Assembly: GCF_024505085.1 (NCBI RefSeq)
Contig: NZ_JANIBC010000002.1
Span: forward strand, 239,016 to 303,015
Direction of reading: 5' to 3'
Source: Parvularcula maris
GTDB taxonomy: Bacteria; Pseudomonadota; Alphaproteobacteria; Caulobacterales; Parvularculaceae
DNA length: 64,000 nucleotides
Both the position numbers and the translations under genes were made by a program. Each line of letters opens with the position of its first letter. Position 1 is the stretch's first letter. Positions 8,132 through 16,980 of this stretch are shown here, piece by piece. The notes below the pieces were generated by a model, which saw only the letters and a list, made by a program, of their open reading frames with translations, ran no database searches and was not told the origin of the DNA.

Positions 8132-9781
8132 TTATTGCAGGTTCAGCGCGCCGCCGCACCGCTCAGGCACCGTCACTGTGACGGCTGCATCGTTGTTGTC
8201 CTCGTTGCGCTCAGGTACTTCGTAGTCCGCGTCCAGGAATGCTCTCAGCGTGTAGGTGCCGGACGGCAAGAGAACGGACCCGGCCGAGAGAAGCTTTGAG
8301 CCTTTCGCGAGACCTGCATGACTTGCGATGCCCGCTACCCTGCCGGGGATGACGAGCCGGTTGTGGAACGCTGCGGCGCTGGTCTTGCCGACATTGTGGA
8401 CATCGTAGGCGTAGCGGAAACGGCAGCCCTGCCCGGTGATGTCGGTGGCACCGGTCTCCTCCAAGGTAATCTCACCACCCCACGCGGCCTTCACCCCGCC
8501 AAGCTCGATGCCTTCACGCGTGATGAGGTCAGGCCCGTAGTCCGGCTCGAACTCTGCCTCCACCGTATCGCGGCAGGAGGCCTTGTAGCGCCTGGTCGCG
8601 ATCTTGGTCTGCCCCTCGATCTTCGCCTCGATGGCGATGATCGGGTTCTGGTCGAAGGTCAGCACGTCCTTTGCCTCGAGGCCGCCATTCGTCGCGACTT
8701 TGGTCTGAATGCTCGCAGCGATATCAGAAGCGATCCCCTCCTCCACCGGCACTGCGTAGGGCAGCTCGATCTGGTCGATGTTCTTGATGTCGCGCTGCAT
8801 CCACGGGCTGATCGGCTTCCCGTTCTTCAAGAAGCGGTAGGTCAGCACGCGCTTCTGCTTCGGCTTCTCGTTGAAGCGGAGACGTGCGAGTGCGTTCACG
8901 TTACGGGGACAGATACCGACCGACTGCGGAGGATCGACCTTGATGCTGGCTTCCGTGATCTGGACCTTCTCGAGAATTTCCCCGTCACCGCCTACCGGGA
9001 CGGCGGGGGTGTAGGTGATCGAGCGGTCGCCCTCATAGCGGTAGGTGATCCGCACCATGGTCTCGGCAGTGTCGTAGTGCGGGAGCGGGTTCGCCGGATG
9101 CTTGGCCGGGTCGAGGAACGTGCAGGCACCGACGAAGGAGATCGGCACATCGACGCTGACCTTCTGGTTCTTCCGCATGAAGGCGACACGGTCACCCCCT
9201 CCCGCCACATGCTCCTCAAGCGCGGTCAGGAAGACGGTTTCGCCGTCAATCGGCTTCGAGGCTCCATCGGGAGGACTGACCAGCTTGGCTATGGGCACGG
9301 CGAGATCACTGGTGTTGCCACGGCTTTTCAGCTCGTCGCTGTTCTGGAAGGCCGCGTTGCGCAGCTCATAGGATCGGGGCTGGACCTTCGGCCACTCGAT
9401 ACCGTGGTAGTAGGTCTTCTTGTCGAAGTAGCCGCTACTGGCAGCGCCCGCTTTGCCGAGCCAAAGATGGGAGCCCTGGGGCCAGGAGAAGGTCTTCTTA
9501 CGGTTGATGGCGAGCTCCTGGACAAAGGTCTTGTCCTTCCAGCCGCAGTGATAGATCGGGAAGATGTCTTCGAACACCACTTCGTCTTGCAGGTGACCGA
9601 TCTTGAAGTCCTTCGGGTCGGTGCTTCCTGAAACGTTCGTTATATCGACGAACACTTCGTTCTGGGGTAGGTTGACCACGATGGACTTGAAAACGTCTTC
9701 GAGAAAATAGGGCTCGGCATGGGCTGAGTGGTTGGCGAGGCTGGCGCCGGCCAGGAGGGCCAGTTTGAGAGAGCGGGACAT
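8132..9781 (-). CDS. Large exported protein with CARDB-like C-terminal domain
   Basis: The 549-residue product begins with a signal peptide (MSRSLKLALLAGASLANHSAHA). Residues from about 435 on (YGPDLITREGIELGGVKAAW to LRAFLDADYEVPERNEDNNDAAVTVTVPE) look like a CARDB/adhesion-type beta domain: the ending with paired Glu-Asn-Asp-Asn is characteristic. The earlier part is beta-rich with scattered Cys (HCGWKD, GACTFLDP, GICPRN, KASCRD) that could form disulfides in the periplasm or outside the cell. I recognise no catalytic motif. It is divergent from the hybrid kinase at 10116 and could be regulated by it, but that is inference from position only. Confidence 0.6.
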   Translation of the reverse strand: MSRSLKLALLAGASLANHSAHAEPYFLEDVFKSIVVNLPQNEVFVDITNVSGSTDPKDFKIGHLQDEVVFEDIFPIYHCGWKDKTFVQELAINRKKTFSWPQGSHLWLGKAGAASSGYFDKKTYYHGIEWPKVQPRSYELRNAAFQNSDELKSRGNTSDLAVPIAKLVSPPDGASKPIDGETVFLTALEEHVAGGGDRVAFMRKNQKVSVDVPISFVGACTFLDPAKHPANPLPHYDTAETMVRITYRYEGDRSITYTPAVPVGGDGEILEKVQITEASIKVDPPQSVGICPRNVNALARLRFNEKPKQKRVLTYRFLKNGKPISPWMQRDIKNIDQIELPYAVPVEEGIASDIAASIQTKVATNGGLEAKDVLTFDQNPIIAIEAKIEGQTKIATRRYKASCRDTVEAEFEPDYGPDLITREGIELGGVKAAWGGEITLEETGATDITGQGCRFRYAYDVHNVGKTSAAAFHNRLVIPGRVAGIASHAGLAKGSKLLSAGSVLLPSGTYTLRAFLDADYEVPERNEDNNDAAVTVTVPERCGGALNLQ

Positions 9782-10115
9782 GTCGGTTCCTTTCAGTGTC
9801 TGGCCTGCCGAACCGGTGTGGGGGCAGGCTCTGTACTGAGGAATGACACTGGTTCTTGTCGGTCGAATGTCTGATTGGTATCAGGATGATTTCTTTTCAG
9901 CACTTTCTGATGGGCGATTCGGCACCTTGGAGCTTCGCTGGCATCGGTGATACAATAGATACAAAACTCCCCTCGACCGACACAAGATTGATGAAGAGGA
10001 AAGCTACCACCGCTTGCATGAAACAGCTTGGCGGCCCCGCGATGAACACTTACCGTGCGTGCGAAAGACAAGACCTGTCCATTGTCGGGCAGCCATCTGT
10101 TTGCGGAGGAAGAAG
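9782..10115. promoter_or_regulatory. Divergent intergenic region, CARDB protein and hybrid kinase
   Basis: These 334 bases separate two divergent starts and must hold the promoters of both genes. A GGAGGA ribosome binding site precedes the kinase ATG at 10116 and a minus-strand purine-rich stretch precedes the other start at 9781. I see no convincing coding sequence, tRNA or strong inverted repeat inside. Confidence 0.5.
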
Positions 10116-12107
10116 ATGATACCAGAACCTCTCTCTCCGGCTGACCAAGGCGGTGATCTGAAGAACTTACTATTCGAGCATCTCGATGAGGGCCTTCTTG
10201 TTCTCGACCCGTCCGGTATGGTCGAGTTGGTGACAGCGCGCGCTGAAGAGCTTCTCTTTAGTCCCGCAGGTATTGCGCCCTCTCCCGGCATGCCCATCGG
10301 CGAACTCGTCGAGGCCTTGGTCGAGAGCGATCTCGTCGTGGTGCCGGATGAAGTGGGGAAGGTCGAGTACGCTACATTAGTCGAAAGTGCCATTCGTCAG
10401 AACAGGAAGAATGTGCAGATGGGTCGCCGCGACCTCCCCGCGCTGCGCATCTCTTGCCGGGAACTGCCCGATGGCCGCCGCTTCATCAGCATGATTGAGC
10501 ATGTGCTCGACCTTCTTGAGCCGATCGCCACGATGAAACCGGCGTTGTCCCATACGGATCAACTCCCTGTCGTCGTGGCCCGCGAGGGTTTCGAGGTTCC
10601 TGGACAGCTCTCCGAGGCGCTCGAGTTCCTGGAGGAAGGTTTCGCCCTTTACGACAAGGAAGACCGCTTCATTCTTTGTAACCGGAAGTTCTGTGAACTG
10701 CTTTTCGTCGATCCTGAAGCCCGCCCTCGTCCCGGCGAGCTGATGGACGACATCGTCTTGCGTGCAGGTCGGACCAACGCCAACAGGGGGATGCCGGAGG
10801 GCATGACCATTGAGGAGTACTCGGCCGCTGCGACCGCAGCCTTCAAAGCGCTGTCCAAGAATGTTCAGTACGAACTCAATGATGGGCGCATCATGGAGGT
10901 CAGCGGACACCGCACCAAGAACGGCGGCTCGCTCTTCACCACACTCGACGTCACCGAGCGGGAGGCGGCAGCTAAGGAGGCGGAGCATCAGCGGGCGGTT
11001 GCACACCAGAACGAGAAACTGTCGGCCTTGGGCGAGCTCTTGGCCGGCGTGGCCCACGAGCTCAACAACCCCCTCTCCATTGTGGTGGGGTTCTCGCAGA
11101 TGCTGGAGAGCGAGCTGACGGGGGAGAAGCAGCTCCGGCGCATTGGGAAGATCCGCACTGCCGCCGAAAGGAGCGCGCGCATCGTCAAGACCTTTCTTGC
11201 CATGGCCCGTCAGCGCCCGGCCCGCATCGAACCGGCGAGCCCCGCCGAGCTGATGGAGAACGCCGCCGAGATCGCCACCTACGGGTTCAGGGCGGACGGG
11301 GGTGAGGTCAGTCTCAGACTGAGCTACGACACGGCGGACGTGCTGGTGGATAAGGACCAGCTCGTGCAGGTGCTCTCCAACCTGATCGTCAACGCCGAAC
11401 AGGCGATGAAAGGTGCTCCCGATCCCGGACGCATGGTGCTCTCGGTTATGCAGCGGGGAGCACGGATCGATATGGAGGTCACCGATAACGGCGTCGGCAT
11501 GGACGAGGCGACCAGGGCCAGGGTCTTCGAACCCTTCTTCACCACCAAGGGGGTAGGCGAAGGAACCGGCTTCGGTCTCGCCTTCTGCCACCGGATCGTC
11601 GCCGCCCATGGGGGAGAGCTGAAGGCAAGTTCCGCCCCCGGCGAAGGCAGCAGCTTCGTCGTGTCCCTGCCCGCTGCCCCGCCTTCGGCATTGGCTACGA
11701 GGGCGCCGATGAGGGACGCGGGAACTCATGCTAGTCTGAGGGTGCTGGTCGTGGATGACGAGCGCGACGTGGCCGATCTGGTCGCCGAGATGCTCACTGA
11801 CCGCGGCCACCAAGTCACCTGCGCCTACGCACCGACCGAGGCGGTGAAGCGTGCGCAGACGGAGGGCTTCGATCTAGTCATCTCCGATATGAAGATGCCA
11901 GGCATGATGGGGGATGCACTGATGAAGCTCATCATCGAGACACGCCCCGCTATGAAAGGCCGCTTCGGCTTCATCACCGGCGACAGCCTTTCGGAAGGGG
12001 TACGGAGTTTTCTGGATGAGGGAAGCCACCCCTTTATCGAGAAGCCCATCGCGGCGGACGAGTTCGATGCTCTGCTCGCCCGCCTGACGAAGCAGGTGCA
12101 GCCTTGA
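10116..12107 (+). CDS. Hybrid sensor histidine kinase with PAS domains and C-terminal receiver
   Basis: ATG 10116 follows GGAGGA by a good spacing; upstream in-frame codons are not protein-like. Two PAS-type regions are visible (about 15-70 and 170-290, with EGFALYDKEDRFILCNRKF). Then comes a HisKA dimerisation segment with the phosphorylated His314 in GVAHELNNPLS, an ATPase domain with N, G1 and G2 boxes (NAEQAM, DNGVGMDE, GEGTGFGLAF), and a receiver domain whose phospho-acceptor is Asp591 (LVISDMKMPG). No membrane helices are seen, so it should sense a cytoplasmic signal. The TTGA overlap with the next gene ties it to the OmpR-type regulator. The signal is unknown; the divergent exported protein is a candidate target. 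Confidence 0.93.
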   Translation: MIPEPLSPADQGGDLKNLLFEHLDEGLLVLDPSGMVELVTARAEELLFSPAGIAPSPGMPIGELVEALVESDLVVVPDEVGKVEYATLVESAIRQNRKNVQMGRRDLPALRISCRELPDGRRFISMIEHVLDLLEPIATMKPALSHTDQLPVVVAREGFEVPGQLSEALEFLEEGFALYDKEDRFILCNRKFCELLFVDPEARPRPGELMDDIVLRAGRTNANRGMPEGMTIEEYSAAATAAFKALSKNVQYELNDGRIMEVSGHRTKNGGSLFTTLDVTEREAAAKEAEHQRAVAHQNEKLSALGELLAGVAHELNNPLSIVVGFSQMLESELTGEKQLRRIGKIRTAAERSARIVKTFLAMARQRPARIEPASPAELMENAAEIATYGFRADGGEVSLRLSYDTADVLVDKDQLVQVLSNLIVNAEQAMKGAPDPGRMVLSVMQRGARIDMEVTDNGVGMDEATRARVFEPFFTTKGVGEGTGFGLAFCHRIVAAHGGELKASSAPGEGSSFVVSLPAAPPSALATRAPMRDAGTHASLRVLVVDDERDVADLVAEMLTDRGHQVTCAYAPTEAVKRAQTEGFDLVISDMKMPGMMGDALMKLIIETRPAMKGRFGFITGDSLSEGVRSFLDEGSHPFIEKPIAADEFDALLARLTKQVQP

Positions 12108-12808
12108 CCGATCCGCGCATTCTCGTCTGTGACGACGATACCGACCTCCGCGAGATGATCTGCGAGTATCTCGGCGAACGCGGCTTCAAAGCTGAAACCT
12201 GCGAGGATGGCCGTAGCCTTCTCGAGGCAGTAAAGGTCGATCCGCCCGCCCTTGCGGTGCTGGACGTCCGTATGCCTGGTATGGACGGGATCGCGGTCTT
12301 GAAGGAGCTTCGCAGCCGCTACGCCTTTCCCGTCATTATGCTGACGGCAGCAGCCGAGACCGTGGACCGGATCGTCGGGCTGGAGCTCGGCGCCGACGAC
12401 TATATCGGCAAACCGGTCGATCTTAGGGAGCTGGAGGCGCGTATCAAGACCGTTCTACGGCGCATGCAGGCCAATCCGGTTGCAGAACACTATCAGTCAA
12501 CATTGGAAGGTCACTGTGCGATCGGACCCCACACCCTAGATCTGAGCGGAGCACGTCTCATTGCGGAAGGGGGTGAAGACATTCCCATGACGGCCATGGA
12601 GTTCAGCCTTCTAAAGGTTCTGTCGGACAATCGCGGAAGAGTGGTCACGCGGGAAAGACTGCTCGACGAGGCACATGAACGCGGTTGGGACCCGTTCGAC
12701 CGATCCATTGATCTGAGGGTCTCGCGCTTGAGAAAGAAGATCGAGCGCAACCCTGCCAAACCGGAGATCATCAAGACCGTCAGGGGCCTCGGCTACATGC
12801 TGATCTGA
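12104..12808 (+). CDS. OmpR/PhoB-family response regulator
   Basis: A TTG start within the kinase stop codon gives a 234-residue protein. The receiver domain has the acidic cluster CDDDTD, phospho-acceptor Asp54 (LAVLDVRMPGMDG) and the switch residues in MLTAAAET and GKPVD. The C-terminal winged helix carries TAMEFSLLKVLSDNRGRVVTRERLL and the recognition and wing region SIDLRVSRLRKKIERNP followed by IKTVRGLGYML. It should bind DNA as a dimer after phosphotransfer from the upstream kinase. Because the kinase has its own receiver, the route may include an extra step. Targets are not known. Confidence 0.93.
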   Translation: MTDPRILVCDDDTDLREMICEYLGERGFKAETCEDGRSLLEAVKVDPPALAVLDVRMPGMDGIAVLKELRSRYAFPVIMLTAAAETVDRIVGLELGADDYIGKPVDLRELEARIKTVLRRMQANPVAEHYQSTLEGHCAIGPHTLDLSGARLIAEGGEDIPMTAMEFSLLKVLSDNRGRVVTRERLLDEAHERGWDPFDRSIDLRVSRLRKKIERNPAKPEIIKTVRGLGYMLI

Positions 12809-12842
12809 TCCGTTATTTGTCGCAGCCGAAGGTACGTACCCG

Positions 12843-12876
12843 TCGGAAGCTAGGCCCTTCCTCGGAGACCTTCCGA
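12843..12876. terminator. Possible terminator between convergent genes
   Basis: TCGGAAG and CTTCCGA form a seven-base stem around a 20-base loop, followed on the plus strand by TTTATTAG. It sits just after the response regulator and before the end of the minus-strand GNAT remnant, where a terminator is expected. Confidence 0.4.
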
Positions 12877-12880
12877 TTTA

Positions 12881-13335
12881 TTAGCCGGAGATCCGCTCCC
12901 AAAGCCAGGCGTCCCCGACATCCTCGTCGGTCGTCAGCCCGGTCTGCAGGAAACCAGCCCTCTCCAGAATGACCGTGGACGGTCCAGTTTGGGGCAGCGT
13001 CTTGGCGGTAAGGGTCAGTGTTCTGTCCTCCGCTAAAGCGATCTGCACCAGTTCCTGCGCCGCCATCGTACCAAAACCTCTACCCTCGTGTTCCGGCAGC
13101 GTGTAATAGGCAATCTCGACTCTACCGCCCTGTGGCCTACCGATAAAAGCGCCGCCGCCGACCGGTACGTCATCGGCGATCGCGCCGTAACCCACCCAGG
13201 GAGAATGGTAGCCGATCTTTCGGTAGAGAGCGCCGTGGCCTGACAGTTCTCAACGAACGCAGGCGGCAAGGCGGAGGACGTTTCGGTACATAAGCGACCC
13301 TCCTCGTCACACCGGGATAGTTTGAAGCTTTTCAT
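12881..13335 (-). pseudogene. GNAT acetyltransferase with a single-base frameshift
   Basis: The downstream frame encodes a GNAT core: YRKIGYHSPWVGYGAIADD, then VEIAYYTLPEHEGRGFGT with the acetyl-CoA loop (EGRGFG), and ERAGF near the end. This frame is closed by a TGA just upstream of ELSGHGALYR. In the neighbouring frame an ATG at 13335 begins MKSFKLSRCDEEGRLC and runs to LPPAFVENCQ, which fits the missing N-terminus. Adding one G near 13240 (CAGGCC to CAGGGCC) would join them as ENCQGHGALYRKIGY, giving about 150 residues, the normal size for this branch. So the gene is either a recent frameshift pseudogene, or the sequence has a base error. A short 104-residue form starting at a GTG at 13195 cannot be ruled out. 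Confidence 0.6.
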
Positions 13336-13871
13336 TATTGTATACCAGCACAGAACAGATATTCTGTCTACGTTCTTAATGTAGTGGTCTCTGAGATTTA
13401 GATCGCTGATCACCGAAGAGATCAAACCTGCACCAGATGCTGTTCGGGCCATTGAAGTCGATAGCCGCAACAAAGAGTATTACTCCAGTTCCATAGCGCC
13501 ACGACGAATGGGCGTCCGTTCCAATACGGACGGATCACTTGCTGTGAAAGCAGGAAACAGGACTCTATGCAGAGCGGCTCTGCAATAGACTGTCACCTCG
13601 CTTTTCGATGCGCCAGTAGGAATCTTGGTTGTACAAGCCGAACGGCCGCCTCGGATCCTCTATGTACGAGTAGCGATAAACCATAATCACGGTTAGGAAG
13701 GATCTAGAAAGAACCCATTTTCATGTCGGACCATGCCTATAATGCAACTTACGTGCGTTTCCGTACAAGGGTGTATTAGTTTGATGGAGAGCAAGGCCCC
13801 ACCATGCTGTGGAACACCCAACTCACGGCACGTCACGAGATTACCAGCTAGGGCGAAGAGGGCAAGCTCTA
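13336..13871. other. Gene-free stretch before tRNA-Gly
   Basis: About 535 bases lack a convincing gene. It contains a 15-base palindrome with a one-base centre at 13569-13583, a six-base-stem hairpin (GTCCGT and ACGGAC) near 13511-13530, and a TATAAT hexamer near 13740 whose -35 partner is unclear. Composition is less GC-rich than the surrounding genes. It could hold the promoter of the frameshifted GNAT gene, the tRNA terminator region, and decayed sequence. Confidence 0.45.
13569..13583. repeat. Palindrome with one-base centre
   Basis: GCAGAGC-G-GCTCTGC is a perfect seven-base inverted repeat. It could be a compact hairpin or dimeric regulator site. No gene starts nearby on the plus strand. 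Confidence 0.35.
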
Positions 13872-13945
13872 TGGAGCGGGTAGCGGGAATCGAACCCGCA
13901 TCCTCAGCTTGGAAGGCTGCTGCACTACCATTGTGCTATACCCGC
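13872..13945 (-). tRNA. tRNA-Gly (anticodon TCC)
   Basis: On the minus strand the sequence folds as a tRNA: acceptor stem GCGGGTA paired with TACCCGC, D-arm with AATGGTAG, anticodon loop CTTCCAA (anticodon TCC), and T-arm GCGGG-TTCGATT-CCCGC. The 3' end TCCA shows a discriminator T and an encoded CCA tail. TCC reads GGA and GGG codons. The first anticodon-stem pair appears to be a G-A mismatch, which is tolerated in some tRNAs. There is no sign of an integrated element at its 3' end. Confidence 0.95.
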
Positions 13946-14015
13946 AGGAAAGGCGCGCCTAGCATCCTTTCTCGCCGGGTGCAAAGGTTGTTCTGAAACG
14001 GTTGGGGAGAGCCAG

Positions 14016-15065
14016 ATGAGGAAGCTGCTGTTAGGGGTTGGAGGTTTTCTGCTGGTTCTTGTTCTCCTGCATGGGGTGCGTTTGAGCCGGTTTGCGGACC
14101 TTTACCAGACGAGGCAGTCGGTGCTGGTCGGAGCGTGCACCGAGTTCGCCTTGGTTCCCGGCGCGGAGGATATGGTCTCTGTTTCGGGCGGGGTGTTCCT
14201 CTCCTCGGTCGATCGGCGAGGCTTCGAAGACGGTTGGCGGCCCGGTATCTACTGGTGGCCTGACGGCGGCGAGATCGAGCTGGCGAGCCTCGATGCGCCG
14301 GACGACTTCAAGCCGCACGGGCTTTCTTTGTGGGAGGGTCCGGACGAGACCATCCTCTACGCCATCAGCCATCCAGGCGGGCTCTACAGCGAGGCGGAAA
14401 GTGGCCCCTCCCATACGGTCGAGGTTTTCGCTGTTAGTGAGGGAAGGCTCAGCCATCGCCGTACACTGACCCATCCTTTGTTCCGCTCACCGAACGATCT
14501 AGCGGTCTTCGCCGAGGACGGGTTCTATATCACCAATGACAAACGCTGGATCGGCGGGCTGAGGGGAGCGATGGAGACCTACCTGCTGCTTCCGGTGGCG
14601 GACGTGGTGCGGTTCGAGCGGGGAAGCGCGCGCATCGTCGCCGACGGTCTCAACTATGCCAACGGCATCGCCCTGTCCGAAGACAGAGGAACGCTCTACG
14701 TCAACGAGGTTCAGGGGCGGCGGATGCGTGCCTATGACGTCGGGGAGAACGGTGACCTTGCAGAGCGCACCCGCTTCTCGATGGGAAGCGCACCCGACAA
14801 TGTCACAATTGCCAAAGGCGGCAGCCTCATCAGTGCAGGGATCAGCGACGCATTCCGCTTCGAAGCCTTTCGCGACGAGAAGGCTGATGATGCCCCCTCC
14901 CTTATTCTCCGCGTAGACCCGAAGAGCGGCGAGAAGGAGACGCTGTTCTATGACGATAGCGGACAGATCTCCGGCGCCACCGTCGGACTACAGCACGGAA
15001 GCGAGCTCCTGATCGGAACGGCTTACGGCCGCCACGTTGCGCGCTGCCCCTACCCCGCCGGGTAG
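14016..15065 (+). CDS. SMP-30/paraoxonase-like membrane-anchored beta-propeller protein
   Basis: The 349-residue product has an N-terminal membrane anchor or uncleaved signal (KLLLGVGGFLLVLVLLHGV). The rest fits an arylesterase/SMP-30-type six-bladed propeller: DFKPHGLSLW, FRSPNDLAVFAEDGFYITND (calcium-site Asn-Asp pattern) and DGLNYANGIALSEDRGTLYVNE. Such proteins hydrolyse lactones or esters with calcium in the active site, and substrate is not predictable. GGGGAGAG precedes the ATG. It converges with the TetR gene and overlaps its 3' end by 16 bases. It probably is an independent unit next to the catabolic locus. Confidence 0.75.
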   Translation: MRKLLLGVGGFLLVLVLLHGVRLSRFADLYQTRQSVLVGACTEFALVPGAEDMVSVSGGVFLSSVDRRGFEDGWRPGIYWWPDGGEIELASLDAPDDFKPHGLSLWEGPDETILYAISHPGGLYSEAESGPSHTVEVFAVSEGRLSHRRTLTHPLFRSPNDLAVFAEDGFYITNDKRWIGGLRGAMETYLLLPVADVVRFERGSARIVADGLNYANGIALSEDRGTLYVNEVQGRRMRAYDVGENGDLAERTRFSMGSAPDNVTIAKGGSLISAGISDAFRFEAFRDEKADDAPSLILRVDPKSGEKETLFYDDSGQISGATVGLQHGSELLIGTAYGRHVARCPYPAG

Positions 15066-15733
15066 CGTTCGGCCACCGCTTCGAGGCGGGCTACGGCCCG
15101 CTCCAACCGCTCTTCCACGCCTGGATCTCTGTCCTCGGCGCGCGGCTGCAAGACAGCGAGCATGGCTGTCATCAGTGTCTCGATAATCCGAGACGAGGCC
15201 GCATCCTCCCCGCGGGCGAGGGCGGAGCGTGCGGCGTAGTCGAGCGTGCCGAAGAAGAGGTCGCGCAGCAGTTTGGGGTTCGCCGAGGCCGTGAACACGC
15301 CCTCCGATCTCCCCCTTTCGATCACCCCGTCGAACACCCGGACATAACCTAGGCGGTCGGTGGCCGCCGTCAGGCCCTCGCCGGCATGGGCGAGATACAA
15401 AGTCAGCTCGAAGAGCTTCCGATCACCCATGATCCGGTCCAGCGTGTAGCTCGCCAAGGTCTCGAGCTGCAGAACGGGATCGGTTTCGGCCCTCACCACC
15501 TTCTGCGCACCGCGCCTGAGATCGTCCCAGTGCCTAGCGACCACCGCCTCGAACAGAGCCTCCTTGTTGCGGTAGTAGAGGTAGAGCGTGCCCTCGGCCA
15601 CCTGCGCGGCTTTGGCGATCTCGGCCATGCGGGCCGCCTTGAGGCCGCCGAGCAGGAATGCTTTAGTAGCGGCCTGAAGGATCGCCTCCTCCTTCTCAGC
15701 GAGCTTCTCGCGCCTTGTTTGTGTACGGCTCAT
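15050..15733 (-). CDS. TetR/AcrR-family transcriptional regulator
   Basis: The 227-residue protein has the N-terminal TetR helix-turn-helix, with GLKAARMAEIAKAAQVAEGT and LYLYYRNKEALFEAVV, followed by an all-helical ligand-binding domain. Its ATG directly abuts the TAG of the acyl-CoA dehydrogenase gene, so the two are cotranscribed. Regulators of this kind repress fatty-acyl, terpene or branched-chain catabolic operons and are released by acyl-CoA ligands. A good dimeric operator candidate lies in the divergent promoter at 16904-16918. It therefore likely controls both arms of the locus, including its own gene. Confidence 0.9.
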   Translation of the reverse strand: MSRTQTRREKLAEKEEAILQAATKAFLLGGLKAARMAEIAKAAQVAEGTLYLYYRNKEALFEAVVARHWDDLRRGAQKVVRAETDPVLQLETLASYTLDRIMGDRKLFELTLYLAHAGEGLTAATDRLGYVRVFDGVIERGRSEGVFTASANPKLLRDLFFGTLDYAARSALARGEDAASSRIIETLMTAMLAVLQPRAEDRDPGVEERLERAVARLEAVAERYPAG

Positions 15734-16876
15734 CTAGAGCCCCATCTGGCGCACGGCGAGGTCCTTCATGATCTCCTCCGAGCCGCCGCCAATGGCCATG
15801 ACCTTCACCTCACGGTAGGCGCGCTCGATCCTGTTGCCGCGAAGATAGCCCGCCCCGCCCATGATCTGCATCGCCTCGGAGGCGACATATTCGAGGGTCT
15901 TGGTGGCGAGGAACTTGGCCTTGGACAGCTCCGCGACCGGCATATCGCCCTCGTTGATCGACCAGCAGATCTGGTTGGCATAGGCGTCGAGCGCGTCGAT
16001 ACGCGCGCTCATCTCGGCGATCTTGTGACGGATGGCCTGGCGGGTGATCAGGGGACGTCCGAAGGTCACCCGCTCCTTCGCCCAGGCCACGGCATCGTCC
16101 ATGCAGACCCTGGCTGAGCCGAGCGAACCGCAGACAATGGCCAGCCGCTCCAGGTTGAAGTTCTGCATGATGGCCATGAAGCCCATATTCTCCGGGCCGA
16201 TCATATCCTCATCGGGGACGAAAACGTCGTCGAAATACAAGGTGGCCGTGTCGGAGCACCACCAGCCCATCTTGCGCTCGATGGCGGTGCGAGTGAAGCC
16301 TTCGGCGCCCCATTCGAGGAAGAAGAGGGACACGCCGCCGAGACCCTCGCCGCCCGTCCGGGCACCGACGATGAAGTAGTCCGAGGTCATGCCGCCGGTG
16401 ATGAAGGTCTTGGAGCCGGAGATGCGCCAACCGCCCTCCACCCTTTCGGCTTTCGTCGTCAGGCTCGCCACGTCCGAGCCGCCGCCGGGCTCGGTGATGC
16501 AGAGGCTGGCGCTCGCCCTGCCGGAGGTCAGCTCTGGGACGATCCGGTCCCTGATGCCAGCGCGCGCATGCTGGACGACGGGGTTGATGGCCACGGTGCG
16601 GATATTGAGGGCCGCGCCGATGCCGCCCGCGCCGCACTCAGCCAGCTCCTCCGCCCAGATCTTGCGCATGAAGGCATCGTCGAAGCCGAGACCACCGAGT
16701 TCTTCGGGGATACCGAAGCCGAACACCCCCAGCTCCGCTGTCTTCTGATGGAGCTCCCAGGGGATCACGCCTGCCTCATCCCAAGCGTCCGCAAAAGGGG
16801 TGATCTCTTTAGCCACAAAGTCCCGCACCGTTTTGCGAAACGCCCGGCGCTCGTCCGTATCGAAGGGGTTCTTCAT
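15734..16876 (-). CDS. Acyl-CoA dehydrogenase
   Basis: The 380-residue flavoprotein has full family length. Signature stretches are CITEPGGGSDVASLTTKAER, the FAD/substrate segment WRISGSKTFITGGMTSDYF, and the C-terminal AMQIMGGAGYLRGNRIERAYREV. The usual catalytic glutamate of the short-chain type, in YEGT, is replaced by glycine (IGGGSEEI). Glu243 in NFNLERL matches the position of the base in isovaleryl-CoA-type enzymes. It may desaturate a branched or isoprenoid acyl-CoA for the carboxylase encoded divergently, like LiuA or AtuD, but the exact substrate cannot be assigned. It is first in a two-gene unit with TetR. Confidence 0.92.
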   Translation of the reverse strand: MKNPFDTDERRAFRKTVRDFVAKEITPFADAWDEAGVIPWELHQKTAELGVFGFGIPEELGGLGFDDAFMRKIWAEELAECGAGGIGAALNIRTVAINPVVQHARAGIRDRIVPELTSGRASASLCITEPGGGSDVASLTTKAERVEGGWRISGSKTFITGGMTSDYFIVGARTGGEGLGGVSLFFLEWGAEGFTRTAIERKMGWWCSDTATLYFDDVFVPDEDMIGPENMGFMAIMQNFNLERLAIVCGSLGSARVCMDDAVAWAKERVTFGRPLITRQAIRHKIAEMSARIDALDAYANQICWSINEGDMPVAELSKAKFLATKTLEYVASEAMQIMGGAGYLRGNRIERAYREVKVMAIGGGSEEIMKDLAVRQMGL

Positions 16877-16903
16877 GCCTTAGCTCCTGCTTGCTGAAGC
16901 ACA

Positions 16904-16918
16904 CTCATTTAGAATGAG
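16904..16918. promoter_or_regulatory. Candidate TetR operator in divergent promoter
   Basis: CTCATT-TAG-AATGAG is a perfect six-base inverted repeat with a three-base centre. It lies in the 104 bases between the divergent starts of the acyl-CoA dehydrogenase (16876) and AtuA-like (16981) genes, the expected position for a repressor of both. Confidence 0.5.
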
Positions 16919-16980
16919 GCTTGCTCAGCGGCGGCGTCAAGGGTTAGGCAGGGGGCGGCGTAGTGAGAAGGTCCGGCGCG

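Noticed and set aside
8318-9631. Long open frame of 437 residues on the plus strand inside the CARDB-like gene.
   Set aside because: Antisense to a gene with signal peptide and domain; its composition is that of a high-GC shadow and it has no recognisable start or motifs.
13733-13996. Short open frame that covers the tRNA-Gly on the opposite strand.
   Set aside because: Its central part is only the tRNA sequence translated (a well-known spurious pattern), so it is not a gene.
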